Part shown: positions 14,652 to 22,905 of the stretch, one piece after another
Position numbering within the stretch: position 1 is the first letter of the stretch
How the letters are laid out: every line of letters starts with the position of its first letter
Assembly: GCA_905201685.1 (NCBI GenBank)
Contig: CAJKOW010000031.1
Span: forward strand, 1 to 24,119
From: an uncultured Bacteroides sp.
GTDB lineage: Bacteria > Bacteroidota > Bacteroidia > Bacteroidales > Bacteroidaceae
Reading direction: 5' to 3'
DNA length: 24,119 bases
Notes under the pieces: model-generated
Databases searched by the model: none
The model's input: only the letters and a program-made list of their open reading frames with translations
Told to the model about the DNA's origin: nothing
Made by a program: the position numbers and the translations under genes

Positions 14652-16250
14652 TTATTTTTTGTATTTCACAGCTGTTTCCTCGATGGGCAATGCGGTTTTA
14701 TAGCTTTCAATATAGGCATTGAATCCGGCTACATCTTCTGCCGTCGGAGCGATTTCGACGCCGGCATCGCCTGCGAATACCTTTTCGTCCAGGAAGTCGG
14801 CCAATGTCTGTTTCTTGTCATTGTTGACAAGGTAAGAGCCGAGCAGGGCAATACCCCATGCGCCACCTTCACCTGCGGTTTCCATGACCGAGATGGGGGA
14901 GTTGATGGCTGCAGCCAGTATTCTTTGTCCTACGCCTTTTGTCTTGAACAAGCCGCCGTGGCCGGTGATTCTGTCCACTTTGATTTTTTCTTCGTTGAAG
15001 AGGATGTCGTTGCCTATTTTGAGCACGCCGACCGAAGCATACAAATGGGCACGCATGAAGTTGGCCAAGTTGAATTTGTCGTTGGCCGAGCGTACGAACA
15101 AGGGGCGTCCTTCGGCAAGTCCTGTAACGGGTTCGCCCGAGATGTAGTTGTACGAGATCAAGCCACCGCAATCGGTGTCGCCTTCAAGGGCATGGTTGTA
15201 GAGTTTGCCATAGATTTCGTTCATGTCAACGGGGATGCCCATGAGTTCCTGGTATTCTTTGAACAGATTGACCCATGCGTTGAGGTCGGATGTGCAGTTG
15301 TTGCAGTGGACCATCGCTACGAGGCTTCCGTCGGGGGTCGTCACCATGTCGATCATTTCGTAGGGTTTCGACAGGTCTTTTTCGAGCACAATCATCGAGA
15401 AAGAGGAAGTTCCTGCCGATACGTTTCCTGTGCGTTGTTTTACGGCATTGGTGGCTACCATGCCTGTACCGGCGTCTCCTTCGGGTGGGCATACGGGGAT
15501 GCCTGCTTTCAGGTGTCCCGATACATCGAGCTTTTTGGCTCCTTCTGCTGTCAGTGTGCCTGCGTTTTCGCCTGCCAGCAATACTTTGGGCAGGATGTCC
15601 TGCAGTGTCCAGCTGAATCCTTTGGGGGCAATCAGTTTATTGAATTTCTCAACCATTTCGGCCGAGTAGTTTTTGGTAGTCGGGTCGATGGGGAGCATGC
15701 CTGATGCGTCGCCTATGCCCAATACTTTCTGACCGGTTATCTGCCAGTGTACATATCCGGCAAGGGTTGTCAGGAAATCGATGTCCTTGACGTGGGGTTC
15801 GTTGTTCAGGATGGCCTGGTAGAGGTGGGAAATGCTCCAGCGCAGCGGGATGTTATAGACGAAGAGTTCGGACAGTGCTGCGGCGGCTTCTCCTGTATTG
15901 GTGTTTCTCCAGGTGCGGAAGGGTACGAGGATTTCTTGTTCTTTGTTGAATGCCATATAGCCGTGCATCATGGCGCTGATGCCGATGGCAGCCAATGTTT
16001 CTATTTCGATGCCATATAATTCTTTGACGTTTGACCGCAGGTCTGAGTAGCAATCCTGTAATCCATTCCAGATGGCTTCGATGCTGTATGTCCAAAGTCC
16101 ATCGACCAATTGGTTTTCCCACGTGTGGCTGCCTTGAGCTATGGGTTTGTTTTCCTGGTCGATCAAGACTGCTTTGATTCGAGTCGATCCGAATTCTATG
16201 CCAAGGATGGCTTTTCCTGCTTCGATAGTTGATTTTGCATCTAATTTCAT
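14652..16250 (-). CDS. araB: FGGY-family carbohydrate kinase, probable L-ribulokinase
   Basis: 532-residue FGGY kinase. The N-terminal ATP/sugar domain begins with ILGIEFGSTRIKAVLID (about 15-31), including the phosphate-binding loop. Mid-protein GNVSAGTSSFSMIVL is the second nucleotide-binding region, and a C-terminal FKTKGVGQRILAAA helix and METAGEGGAWGIALLG close the second domain. The N-terminal motif GIEFGSTRIKAV looks more like the xylulokinase-type branch than classical E. coli AraB. Its place between araA and the GH51 gene, with no other kinase in the cluster, makes phosphorylation of L-ribulose to L-ribulose-5-phosphate the likely reaction. The symbol is therefore by context, not by close family identity. 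Confidence 0.82.
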   Translation of the reverse strand: MKLDAKSTIEAGKAILGIEFGSTRIKAVLIDQENKPIAQGSHTWENQLVDGLWTYSIEAIWNGLQDCYSDLRSNVKELYGIEIETLAAIGISAMMHGYMAFNKEQEILVPFRTWRNTNTGEAAAALSELFVYNIPLRWSISHLYQAILNNEPHVKDIDFLTTLAGYVHWQITGQKVLGIGDASGMLPIDPTTKNYSAEMVEKFNKLIAPKGFSWTLQDILPKVLLAGENAGTLTAEGAKKLDVSGHLKAGIPVCPPEGDAGTGMVATNAVKQRTGNVSAGTSSFSMIVLEKDLSKPYEMIDMVTTPDGSLVAMVHCNNCTSDLNAWVNLFKEYQELMGIPVDMNEIYGKLYNHALEGDTDCGGLISYNYISGEPVTGLAEGRPLFVRSANDKFNLANFMRAHLYASVGVLKIGNDILFNEEKIKVDRITGHGGLFKTKGVGQRILAAAINSPISVMETAGEGGAWGIALLGSYLVNNDKKQTLADFLDEKVFAGDAGVEIAPTAEDVAGFNAYIESYKTALPIEETAVKYKK

Positions 16251-16416
16251 AATGGAACCGGTAATTTAAGGTGTGATGTTAATTGTAGATTTATAAGTTT
16301 GAAGTTTAGAGCGTCTGCAATCGGGGGCTTCTGTTCGCTTCTGTTTGAAGAAGGAAGGCCTTCTCGATGGATCGCTGCCGACTCCCCGTTGCTGTGGCTC
16401 TAATACCTTTTTTTAA

Positions 16417-16464
16417 AAGTATAAAAGTGCTGCAAACGATTGCTCGTTGAGCACTTTTATACTT
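16417..16464. other. 15-bp perfect stem-loop between araA and araB
   Basis: Arms AAGTATAAAAGTGCT (16417-16431) and AGCACTTTTATACTT (16450-16464) are exact reverse complements around an 18-nt loop. On the minus-strand transcript it sits 20 nt after the araA stop. The sequence after it is TTAAAAAAAGG and lacks a U-run, so it is not a canonical terminator. It may protect the 3' end of an araA mRNA or mark a processing site. No Bacteroides -7 box is seen in the 234-bp gap. Confidence 0.8.
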
Positions 16465-16484
16465 AGTTTATGACAATGCTTTTA

Positions 16485-18011
16485 TTAGCAGAGGGCTTTG
16501 TTGAGCATGTAGTACACTTCGTTCATGCGCAGTTCTTTCTTGAATTCGCTGATTGTAGTGTCTTTGTCGATATGTACCATTTCGATGCCTGCGATTTCGG
16601 CATAGTCTTCCCAATATTCGGCGGTAAGGTCGTAGGAGAAGCAGGAATGGTGAGTTCCACCGGCCAGGATCCATGCGCCTGCGCCGATTTCGAAGTTAGG
16701 CATGGGTTTCCACAGAGCGGAAGCAACGGGCAGTTTGGGCAGTGGTTTGGGCTCGATGCATTCAACGTCGTTGACGATGAGGCGGAAGCGGTTGCCAAGG
16801 TCAATGACTGTAGCTGTGCAGCCTTTGCCTACTTTCGAAGTAAATACGAGGCGTGCGGTTTCGCTCTTGCGGATACCGATGCCCAGGAAGTGAACTTCAA
16901 GGCGTGGCTTCTTGGCGGCGATGAGCGGACATACTTCGAGCATGTGTGCCTGAAGGATGGCGCTGTTTTCGCCGTCGAAGTTCAGGGTGTAGTCCTCGAG
17001 GAATGAGCAGCCGTTGGGCAGGCCTTGGTTCATAACCCATACGGTGCGGTAGAGGGCTGCCGACTTCCAGTCGCCTTCTGCTCCGAAGCCATAGCCTTCG
17101 GCCATCAGACGTTGTGATGCCAAGCCGGGGATCTGGTCGAAGTGGCTGCCGTCTGTCTGACCCAGGTCGTCGAAGTTGGTTGTGAAGCCTTTGGCGCCTT
17201 TGTCTTTCAGGATGGCGCGCAATGCGAGTTCTGCCTTAGCCGAGTTCCAGACTTTCTGGTAAGCTTCGGTCGATTTGTCTTCGAGGGCTGCGTCGTGGTC
17301 GTACTCGTTGAAGTAGGTTTGTACCAAAGCATCGACGTCGGCGTCTTTCACTTGCTTGTGGTATTCCATCAGTTCGCTGACGGGGCAGTAGTCAACGTGG
17401 TATCCCATGCGTTGTTCTGCTTCAACTTTATCACCGTCGGTTACGGCTACGTTGTTCATCTGGTCGCCAAAGCGGATGATCAGCATGTCTTGTGCGTCGG
17501 CCCATGCTGCGCAGACACGCATCCATACGGCGATTTTCTTTTGGGTCTCTTCTTCCTTCCAATAGCCTACTACCACTTTGCGGCGTACACGCATGCGGGT
17601 GCAGATGTGTCCGAATTCGCGGTCGCCGTGTGCGCTTTGGTTCAGGTTCATGAAGTCCATGTCCATTGTGTCCCAAGGAATTTCCTTGTTGTATTGGGTG
17701 TGCAGGTGGAGCAGGGGTTTCTTGAGTTGTTGCAGGCCGTGAATCCACATTTTGGCAGGCGAGAAGGTGTGCATCCATGTGATGACGCCGATGCATTTAT
17801 CTTCGTTGTTGGCTGCCTTGAATACGGCTTCTACTTCTTTGGAAGAGTTGGCTGTGCCTTTATATACCACTTTTACAGGCAGTTTGCCCGATTCATTAAG
17901 TCCTTTTACCATTTCGTTGCTGTGTGCATCTACTGCGATTACAGCATCACCTCCGTACAGCAGCTGTGCTCCTGTGACGAACCATACTTCATATTGATCA
18001 AATGCGTTCAT
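16485..18011 (-). CDS. araA: L-arabinose isomerase
   Basis: 508-residue AraA, which converts L-arabinose to L-ribulose using manganese. Strong family signatures: an N-terminal EVWFVTGAQLLYGGDAV stretch, LHTQYNKEIPW, FMNLNQSAHGDREFG, and the metal-site regions GYGFGAEGDWK and FLEDYTLNFDG. A conserved late HHSCFSYDL carries a metal-binding histidine. The length equals the normal family length and there is no signal peptide, so it is cytoplasmic. It lies 76 nt downstream of araD. The 234-bp gap to the kinase gene holds a 15-bp hairpin. Confidence 0.97.
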   Translation of the reverse strand: MNAFDQYEVWFVTGAQLLYGGDAVIAVDAHSNEMVKGLNESGKLPVKVVYKGTANSSKEVEAVFKAANNEDKCIGVITWMHTFSPAKMWIHGLQQLKKPLLHLHTQYNKEIPWDTMDMDFMNLNQSAHGDREFGHICTRMRVRRKVVVGYWKEEETQKKIAVWMRVCAAWADAQDMLIIRFGDQMNNVAVTDGDKVEAEQRMGYHVDYCPVSELMEYHKQVKDADVDALVQTYFNEYDHDAALEDKSTEAYQKVWNSAKAELALRAILKDKGAKGFTTNFDDLGQTDGSHFDQIPGLASQRLMAEGYGFGAEGDWKSAALYRTVWVMNQGLPNGCSFLEDYTLNFDGENSAILQAHMLEVCPLIAAKKPRLEVHFLGIGIRKSETARLVFTSKVGKGCTATVIDLGNRFRLIVNDVECIEPKPLPKLPVASALWKPMPNFEIGAGAWILAGGTHHSCFSYDLTAEYWEDYAEIAGIEMVHIDKDTTISEFKKELRMNEVYYMLNKALC

Positions 18012-18087
18012 AATACTATAGTTTTTAAGTAGTTGGTTAATATTTCTTTTTTAAAGTTGTTTTCCTGGTTTCGGGTTGCTTCCGATA

Positions 18088-18774
18088 TTATTTCTGTCCG
18101 TAGTAGGCGTTGGGGCCATGCTTGCGGTTGAAGTGCTTTTCGATGAGCAGTGGGTTCATGGTCAGGTTCGGATTGACGGTGAAGGCAATCGAAGCCATTT
18201 TGGCTACCTGTTCCATGACTACGGCGTTGTGGACAGCGTCGTGCGCGTCTTTTCCCCACGAGAATGGGCCGTGGTTCTTGACCAGCACTCCGGGGGTGTG
18301 GACGGGGTTCAGTCCTTCGAAGCGTTTCACGATGACATTTCCCGTTTCCAGTTCGTATGCGCCTTTTACTTCGGCTTCGGTCATGTCGGCCGTGCAGGGA
18401 ATGGCGTCGTGGAAGTAGTCGGCATGGGTTGTGCCGATGTTGGGGATGTCGCGTCCGGCTTGTGCCCAAGCCGTGGCGTATGTAGAGTGGGTGTGTACAA
18501 CTCCGCCTATTTCGGGGAAGGCTTTGTAGAGGACGACGTGGGTCGGCGTGTCTGACGAGGGTCTGAGTTTACCTTCGACTACGTTTCCGTCGAGGTCCAC
18601 TACTACCATGTCTTCGGCTTTCATTTCGTCGTAGCTGACTCCACTTGGCTTGATGACTACCAGGCCTGTTTTACGGTCGATGCCCGATACGTTTCCCCAG
18701 GTGAAAATGACTAATCCATGTTTCACCAAGTCGAGGTTGGCGTGAAATACCTGTTCTTTTAATTCTTCTAACAT
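18088..18774 (-). CDS. araD: L-ribulose-5-phosphate 4-epimerase
   Basis: 228-residue class II aldolase/epimerase converting L-ribulose-5-phosphate to D-xylulose-5-phosphate. Zinc ligands appear as His94 and His96 in VVHTHSTYATAWAQ and His168 in VKNHGPFSWG. TWGNVSG (25-31) and KPSGVSYD (42-49) form the phosphate-binding region, and the C-terminal HGPNAYYGQK is typical of AraD. AraD fits better than RhaD or FucA because of this tail and the arabinose neighbours. It starts 21 nt after araR, so regulator and enzyme share a transcript. Confidence 0.96.
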   Translation of the reverse strand: MLEELKEQVFHANLDLVKHGLVIFTWGNVSGIDRKTGLVVIKPSGVSYDEMKAEDMVVVDLDGNVVEGKLRPSSDTPTHVVLYKAFPEIGGVVHTHSTYATAWAQAGRDIPNIGTTHADYFHDAIPCTADMTEAEVKGAYELETGNVIVKRFEGLNPVHTPGVLVKNHGPFSWGKDAHDAVHNAVVMEQVAKMASIAFTVNPNLTMNPLLIEKHFNRKHGPNAYYGQK

Positions 18775-18795
18775 ATCTGTTTTTTTTTATAAATG

Positions 18796-19473
18796 TTATA
18801 GTTTGAATTTCGGAGCTTTCCGATACGCTTTTTCGTTGAATTGGTAGAGTGCGGCTCCCCGTTTCGAGTTGGTCTTGTCGATGAGGTCTGTCTTCTCGAC
18901 GAAGTCCATCAGGGCAATCCGTTTCCGGAAATTCCGTTTGTCGATGGCTTCTCCGTAGATTGCTTCGTAGAGGCTTTGCAGTTGCGACAAGGTGAACAGT
19001 TTGGGGAGCAGGTTGAAGCCTATGGGGGCAACCGATGCCTTTTGTTGCATGAGGGCTCGTGCCTGTCCGACCATTGCCTGATGGTCGAATATCAGTGGTG
19101 GAAGCTCGTTGATGTTGACCCAGAAGGCATTGTGTCTTTGTACCAGTTCGCGGTCGTATTCGTTGATGTTGATTAGTGCATAGTATGCAATCGATACAAC
19201 TCTTTCGCCGGGGTCGCGGTCTATGGCTCCAAACGAGCCGACTTGCTCCATATATACCTGATCCAATCCTGTCAGTTCGGCCAGTACACGTTTGGCGGCA
19301 TCGTCTATGCTTTCGTCTTTTTGGACGAATCCTCCCATCAGGGACCACTCGCCTAATGCCGGTTCGAAATTCCTTTTCAGGAGTAGCAGGTTCAGTTCTC
19401 CTTCATGGAATCCGAAAATGATACAGTCTACCGATACGTAAAACTTAGGATTGATGCTGTAATAATTGCTCAT
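18796..19473 (-). CDS. araR: Nudix-type transcriptional regulator of arabinose use, AraR
   Basis: 225-residue protein with an N-terminal Nudix-fold domain (about 10-145) and a C-terminal winged helix (about 158-215, TLSQLQSLYEAIYG ... KRNFRKRIALMDFV). This is the NrtR-like layout, known in Bacteroides as the L-arabinose-responsive repressor AraR. The frame reads from a GTG at 19485, but the ATG at 19473 is preferred. The Nudix box (48-70) is degenerate: the REUXEE core reads RVLAEL, so two catalytic glutamates are missing. Hydrolysis is unlikely, and a sugar-sensing role for the domain fits. Position between araP and araD, and the family's known role, support regulation of this cluster. Confidence 0.9.
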   Translation of the reverse strand: MSNYYSINPKFYVSVDCIIFGFHEGELNLLLLKRNFEPALGEWSLMGGFVQKDESIDDAAKRVLAELTGLDQVYMEQVGSFGAIDRDPGERVVSIAYYALININEYDRELVQRHNAFWVNINELPPLIFDHQAMVGQARALMQQKASVAPIGFNLLPKLFTLSQLQSLYEAIYGEAIDKRNFRKRIALMDFVEKTDLIDKTNSKRGAALYQFNEKAYRKAPKFKL

Positions 19474-19538
19474 TGATGAATGCACTGTATTATATCGTTC
19501 GTTTTTTTTAAGGGTGGTGGGGAGTCTTGCAAGTGGGT

Positions 19539-19590
19539 TGGAAAAGAAGTTAAGGAAGTGTTTTTTTGCGGCTTCCTTAACTTCGTGTTG
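19539..19590 (-). terminator. terminator or attenuator hairpin between araP and araR
   Basis: Arms GAAGTTAAGGAAG (19546-19558) and CTTCCTTAACTTC (19572-19584) are perfect 13-bp complements around a 13-nt loop. On the minus strand the stem is followed by TTTTCC, a short U-run. It lies in the 173-bp gap and could partly terminate araM-araP transcription before araR-araD-araA, or stabilise the upstream mRNA. Confidence 0.6.
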
Positions 19591-19646
19591 TTTTCCCTTT
19601 TTTCTTGCAAAACGTGTGTTAGCCGTTGGTGCGCGCTTTCAGGCGA

Positions 19647-21392
19647 TTACCAGAAGTAAGCGTAGAAGAGTGCGCAGAGGATGATGACGCCCAGTGTGGC
19701 TATAACATCCCATTTGTTCCAGCTTTTCAGTATTTCTTGTTTATAGCTGCCGGTGAAGGTGATGGCTTCGATCTGCTGCTGGGTAGGTTTCGGCGTGAAG
19801 CAGGAAACGACTGCCATCAGGACGATCAGGAATACGAGCAGCCATACTTCGAAGATCAGCCAGTTGGTTTGCCAGAACCAGGAGGTGTATTCCCAGAAGG
19901 CTCCTTCCATGGGGGCTTTGCCGGAGCTGGTGATCACGTTGGTCAGCAGGCGCACCATGCCGATGAGGAAGCCGCCGATTAGGCCCCCTTCTCCGGCTTT
20001 GGGGGTGATTCGCTTGGAGAAGATACCGAGTGTGAATACGGCTACCATGGCAGGGGCGATCAGCGATTGGATGTCTTGCAGGTAGGAGTACAGGTTACCC
20101 ATGTTCATCATGATGGGCATCCATGCCAATCCCAGTATGACGACAACGACCGTGGCGATGCGGCCTACGAGTACGTAGTGGCTTTCGCTCATGCCTTTCT
20201 TCATGGGTTTGTAGAAGTCCTCGGTGAACAGGGTGGCGCAGCTGTTGAAGAATGCTGCCAATGATGCTACGAGGGCGCAGATGAATCCGATGGTGACGAT
20301 GCCTTTCACGCCTGCGGGCAGGATGTTTTTAACCATCATGGCAAATGCTCCGTCGGTGTCGTGCGTGTTGGTGATGTCCATCACGATGCCGCTGCCAGTC
20401 TTTTGTGCCAGTGCGTAGGCCACCATGCCGGGGATGAGGAACATGAATACGGGCAGCAGTTTGAAGTAACCGGCTGCGATTGTTCCGCGGCGGGCGCGTT
20501 TCATGACTACTTCGTTGGATTCGCCTTTCTGTTGTCCCAATACACGTTGTACGATGTGCTGGTCAGTACACCAGTACCAGAAGCCGATGATGGAAGCTCC
20601 CAGGAATACTACGTAGCCGGGGAATTGGTCGTACATGGGGTCGGCGGGGTCGGTGTGGAACATGTGTGTGGTGCCGAAGCCGTCGTGAGCTGCGTTACAT
20701 ACGGCCATCATCTGCGACCATCCTTCGGTGATGCTGCCGTCGCCCAGCATGCTCAGGCCAAGGAACAGTACGAGGAACGAGCCGATGATAAGGATGGGTG
20801 TCTGGATGGCCGACAGGGTCATTACGCCCTTCATGCCGCCGAAGACGGTGAATATGGCTGTGACGGCGATAAGTCCGATGGCTCCGTACCAGAAGGGCAG
20901 GCCCAGCAGGTATTCGAAGAAGATACCGCCTGTGAATGCCGTGACGGATACTTTCGTCAGCACATAGGCTATCAGTGTGATGATGGACAGCCACGAGCCG
21001 GTGCGTTGGGTGTAGCGGAATTTCAGGAAGTCGGGCATTGTGATGATTTTGCCCATTTTGTTGTTGAGCAGTTGGTAGAAGGGTACGAACAGCCAGCCGA
21101 GGATCAGGATCATCCAGCCTTGCATTTCCCAGTGTGCCATGCCGACGCCGTCTTTGGCTCCGGTTCCGGCCAGTCCTACGAGGTGTTCCGATCCGATGTT
21201 GGCTGCAAAGATGGCAGCTCCGATGATGTACCAGGGTTCTCCCTTACCGAAAAGATAGTCCTGGCTGTCGGCGCCTTTCATCTTTTCCTTGTCTTTTTTG
21301 ATGGCGCGGTAAATGGCCCAGATGATGGCAATTACTCCGATGGCAAGAACCAGCCAGTCGAGCCAGATAAATTCGTTTGTATTCCAATTCAT
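19647..21392 (-). CDS. araP: sodium:solute symporter, probable L-arabinose transporter
   Basis: 581-residue inner-membrane permease of the sodium/solute symporter (SSS, SGLT-like) family, with about 13-14 hydrophobic helices. Visible family features include YIIGAAIFAANIGSEHLVGL near the N-terminus (the SSS helix-1 sodium-site region), ITMPDFLKFRYTQRTGSW, FTVFGGMKGVMTLSAIQTP, and the later 'CALVASLAAFFNSCATLFTE'. It should drive sodium-coupled uptake of L-arabinose. It starts 37 nt after the epimerase gene and shares its transcript. The substrate is inferred from position in the arabinose cluster. Confidence 0.92.
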   Translation of the reverse strand: MNWNTNEFIWLDWLVLAIGVIAIIWAIYRAIKKDKEKMKGADSQDYLFGKGEPWYIIGAAIFAANIGSEHLVGLAGTGAKDGVGMAHWEMQGWMILILGWLFVPFYQLLNNKMGKIITMPDFLKFRYTQRTGSWLSIITLIAYVLTKVSVTAFTGGIFFEYLLGLPFWYGAIGLIAVTAIFTVFGGMKGVMTLSAIQTPILIIGSFLVLFLGLSMLGDGSITEGWSQMMAVCNAAHDGFGTTHMFHTDPADPMYDQFPGYVVFLGASIIGFWYWCTDQHIVQRVLGQQKGESNEVVMKRARRGTIAAGYFKLLPVFMFLIPGMVAYALAQKTGSGIVMDITNTHDTDGAFAMMVKNILPAGVKGIVTIGFICALVASLAAFFNSCATLFTEDFYKPMKKGMSESHYVLVGRIATVVVVILGLAWMPIMMNMGNLYSYLQDIQSLIAPAMVAVFTLGIFSKRITPKAGEGGLIGGFLIGMVRLLTNVITSSGKAPMEGAFWEYTSWFWQTNWLIFEVWLLVFLIVLMAVVSCFTPKPTQQQIEAITFTGSYKQEILKSWNKWDVIATLGVIILCALFYAYFW

Positions 21393-21429
21393 AATTCGTT
21401 TGTATTTTTTATTAGTATTTTGTTTAAGA

Positions 21430-22569
21430 TTATTTTTCTACACCGAATTTATAGATGCATTCGCTGTTGTAGGTTTGTCCCGGCTCGAGAATCACTGAAG
21501 GCCATTGGGGCTTGTTGGGGCTGTCGGGGTAGTGTTGTGTTTCCAGGCAGACGGATGCGCGTTGGTTATATACGATGCCTTTTTTGCCTGTCACTGTTCC
21601 GTCGAGGAAGTTGCCCGAATAGACTTGGATACCGGGTTCGTTGGTATATACTTCCAGGGTGATGCCTGTTTCGGGCGAGGTCAGTTTGGCAGCCAGCTTG
21701 GTGATGTCGCCATTGGTGTTCAATACCCAGTTGTGGTCGTAGCCGTTGCCGTTCTTCAGCTGGATGAAGTCGTAGTTGTTGATGTCCTGTCCGACGGGTT
21801 TGGGCGTTGTGAAGTCCATGGGGGTGTCTTTCACGGGCAGGATTTCGCCTGTGGTCATGAATGTGCTGTCCACGGGCGTGTAGTTGTCTGCATTTACATA
21901 TAGGATGTGGTCTGTTGCTGCTTTGGCCGGATTTCCCGATAAGTTGAAGTAAGAGTGGTTGGTCATGTTGATGACGGTCTTCTTATCGGTTGTTGCGCTG
22001 TATTTGATGTCGATGGCGTTGTCGTCGGTCAGCTTGTAGGTCACCGTAGCCGTTACGTTGCCGGGGAAGTTTTCGTCGCCGTCGGGCGAGATTCGGGTCA
22101 GTTGCAGGGTGGTTTCGTCGATGGGTTTGGCGTCGTAAACCTGATATTGCCAGCCTTTGGGTCCGCCGTGCAGGCAATGTCCGAAGTTGTTTTGCGGCAG
22201 TTGGATGGTGTCACCGTCCAATACGAGGCGTCCCTGGTTGATGCGGTTGGCATATCGTCCGATGGAGGCACCGAAATCGCTCGGTACGTTGATGTAGTCG
22301 GCGATGCTGTCGAATCCTAAGACGACGTCCTGCATGTTCCCGTTTTTGTCGGGGACCATTATGGAGACGATGCGTCCGCCAAAGTTAGTGATGCATACTT
22401 CCATTCCCGCCTTATTCTTTAATGTATAAAGGTTGGTTTGGGCGTTGTTTACCTCTGTTTGAAACTTTTCAGGATTCAAACCGGACAAGGTAAGCTGGGT
22501 TTCCGGTTTCTGTGCGCAGGAAGCCAACATGCACGCTGCTATTCCTGCAGAAAGAAAGTAATTCCTCAT
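21430..22569 (-). CDS. araM: lipoprotein aldose 1-epimerase (mutarotase)
   Basis: 379-residue GalM-family mutarotase that interconverts alpha and beta anomers of the sugar. The first residues form a lipoprotein signal with lipobox LASC (Cys18), so it is membrane-anchored in the periplasmic space, not cytoplasmic like E. coli GalM. Family motifs: GRYANRINQGRLVLDG, FGHCLHGGPKGW, catalytic-histidine motif NMTNHSYFNLSG, and CLETQHYPDSPN with the catalytic glutamate. It is the first gene of the arabinose transcription unit and precedes the symporter by 37 nt. A role in preparing the anomer taken up by AraP is a reasonable inference. Confidence 0.93.
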   Translation of the reverse strand: MRNYFLSAGIAACMLASCAQKPETQLTLSGLNPEKFQTEVNNAQTNLYTLKNKAGMEVCITNFGGRIVSIMVPDKNGNMQDVVLGFDSIADYINVPSDFGASIGRYANRINQGRLVLDGDTIQLPQNNFGHCLHGGPKGWQYQVYDAKPIDETTLQLTRISPDGDENFPGNVTATVTYKLTDDNAIDIKYSATTDKKTVINMTNHSYFNLSGNPAKAATDHILYVNADNYTPVDSTFMTTGEILPVKDTPMDFTTPKPVGQDINNYDFIQLKNGNGYDHNWVLNTNGDITKLAAKLTSPETGITLEVYTNEPGIQVYSGNFLDGTVTGKKGIVYNQRASVCLETQHYPDSPNKPQWPSVILEPGQTYNSECIYKFGVEK

Positions 22570-22615
22570 GGCGTTATTTTTATTTGTGAATTAGATGTTT
22601 ATCTTATTTCGGGTG

Positions 22616-22631
22616 TAAAAGTAACACTTTT
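22616..22631. promoter_or_regulatory. candidate araM promoter/operator palindrome
   Basis: AAAAGT-AAC-ACTTTT (22617-22631) is a perfect 6-bp-arm palindrome. It overlaps TACTTTTA (minus strand, plus 22616-22623), a near match to the -7 consensus TAnnTTTG. No TTTG is found at the right distance, as might be expected of a regulated promoter. A palindrome over the -7 box would suit AraR, but I did not find the same sequence before other genes here. Confidence 0.3.
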
Positions 22632-22678
22632 GTTTGGTGTATGCCTCATACTTCTTTATGTTGTTGAACATATATTGC

Positions 22679-22730
22679 AAAAAAAAACTGCCCGAACCTA
22701 TGGAGATGTGTTCGGGCAGTTGCTTTTTTT
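22679..22730. terminator. bidirectional intrinsic terminator
   Basis: Stem arms AACTGCCCGAAC (22686-22697) and GTTCGGGCAGTT (22710-22721) pair over 12 bp with a 12-nt loop. On the minus strand the stem runs into nine U (plus 22679-22687). On the plus strand GC plus seven U follow (22724-22730). It ends the HU-smalltalk transcript and insulates the araM promoter. Confidence 0.9.
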
Positions 22731-22905
22731 CCTTTAATAAAAAAGGATGCGGGGTTATTTGTTCTTTTTCCCCCAATATGTTTTATGGTCATTGCCATTT
22801 CCGGCGTAAAAACAGCGGTATGTGTGTTTTTTCGTTATTGAAAAAAAGGTGACTGTAATTGTAAGACTGTAATAGCGTAACACTGTGGCGCGGCAGACGG
22901 GGGGA

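Larger units (their letters stand above)
22570..22905. other. intergenic region between smalltalk gene and araM
   Basis: 336 bp without a convincing gene. It holds the araM upstream region (22570-22678), a strong bidirectional terminator (22679-22730), and an AT-rich stretch up to the smalltalk stop that contains repeats of gactgtaa at 22851-22858 and 22865-22872. The open frame 22591-22776 runs through the terminator and is unlikely to be real. Confidence 0.7.

Noticed and set aside
20361..21662. 433-residue plus-strand frame opposite araP
   Set aside because: It is an antisense shadow of a clear multi-helix transporter, with no recognisable domain.
22591..22776. 61-residue minus-strand frame upstream of araM
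   Set aside because: It runs through a strong intrinsic terminator and the araM promoter region.
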